A stretch of DNA of 64,000 bases, taken from a virus. The notes under the pieces are model-generated. The model had not been told where the DNA came from, did no database searches, and saw only the letters and a program-made list of their open reading frames with translations. This document shows, piece after piece, positions 63,923-64,000 of the stretch (positions are counted from its first letter, which is position 1; every line of letters starts with the position of its first letter). A program made the position numbers and the translations under genes. Location: IMG/VR virus record IMGVR_UViG_3300015171_000002, positions 1 to 64,000 of that record; one strand, written 5' to 3'.

Positions 63923-64000
63923 TTGGAAAATAATAAATTTGGGGTGCAAATTCAAGTAAATAGCGATGATTTATTTGATGAACGTAGAAAAGAATATATT
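63923..64000 (+). CDS. Start of a further gene at the window edge
   Basis: Open frame from TTG 63923: ENNKFGVQIQVNSDDLFDER then RKEYI, running off the window. Composition looks coding; true start and function unknown. Confidence 0.4.
   Translation, partial: MENNKFGVQIQVNSDDLFDERRKEYI

Noticed and set aside
1-64000. Stop-codon reassignment
   Set aside because: TAA, TAG and TGA all end genes at tightly packed borders (for example TGA at 14172, TAG at 46370, TAA at 4056), so the standard code applies; the UCA loop at 60686 does not change this.
1-64000. CRISPR arrays, insertion sequences, integrase or att sites
   Set aside because: No regularly spaced repeats, transposase, recombinase or tRNA-end duplications with integrase were seen.

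Overview
The window is a piece of a large AT-rich tailed dsDNA bacteriophage. Every supportable gene lies on the + strand, and gene order is that of a siphovirus: prohead protease/scaffold, HK97-fold capsid, head-tail connectors, one major tail protein, tail chaperones, a 959-residue tape measure, then tail-tip and receptor-binding proteins. No sheath gene, integrase or lysogeny module is seen. The host cannot be named. It must recognise sigma70-type promoters (TTGACA, 17 bp, TGTGRTATAAT recurs) and probably tolerates leaderless mRNA.

Layout. 0-5.7 kb: end of a repeat protein, then head genes. 5.7-17.8 kb: a cassette of tightly overlapping sugar and small-molecule genes inserted between head and tail modules (RmlD-like reductase, ThyX, a ColD/RfbH-type aminotransferase-fold enzyme, six or more glycosyltransferases, two radical SAM enzymes, two methyltransferases). 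17.8-35.1 kb: connectors, tail tube, tape measure, tail tip, three paralogous C1q-like fibre heads and a double-barrel protein with an SH3 domain. 35.1-49.4 kb: replication, recombination and nucleotide metabolism (helicase, primase, adenine methylase, RlaP-type nucleotidyltransferase, SSB with an IPF tail, family B polymerase, RecA/UvsX, PD-(D/E)XK nucleases, DEDD exonuclease, dUTPase). 49.4-60.3 kb: an array of 23 tRNA genes interleaved with very small genes, homing endonucleases, a polynucleotide kinase-phosphatase and GroES; two Gln tRNAs lie earlier at 38.9 kb. 60.3-63.9 kb: structured non-coding RNA loci and a Ro60 (TROVE/vWA) gene.

The most exciting part is the right end. A phage Ro60 orthologue (61827-63368) is preceded by an RNA that looks like a bacterial YrlA Y RNA: a T-arm, an acceptor-like stem closed by a GAAA tetraloop, then a D-arm, i.e. 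a circularly permuted tRNA mimic (61634-61803). A 12-nt motif in that RNA (AGAAATTCATCA) occurs twice more exactly and once as a variant within the 730-nt RNA locus just upstream, which has its own promoter and terminator. With the 25 tRNAs, the kinase-phosphatase and the RlaP-like enzyme, this suggests a phage RNA-surveillance and RNA-repair programme.

Two further architectural themes run through the right arm. First, twelve promoters carry a palindrome TAGTAC-N4-GTACTA placed 0-1 nt upstream of the -35 box, often with its TAG serving as the stop codon of the preceding gene; none of the virion-gene promoters has it, so it marks a phage regulon. Second, translation without leaders: several ATGs lie exactly 6 nt after a -10 box, and seven genes begin 2-4 nt after the 3' end of a tRNA with no Shine-Dalgarno sequence, so tRNA processing would release leaderless mRNAs, as in the mitochondrial tRNA-punctuation model.
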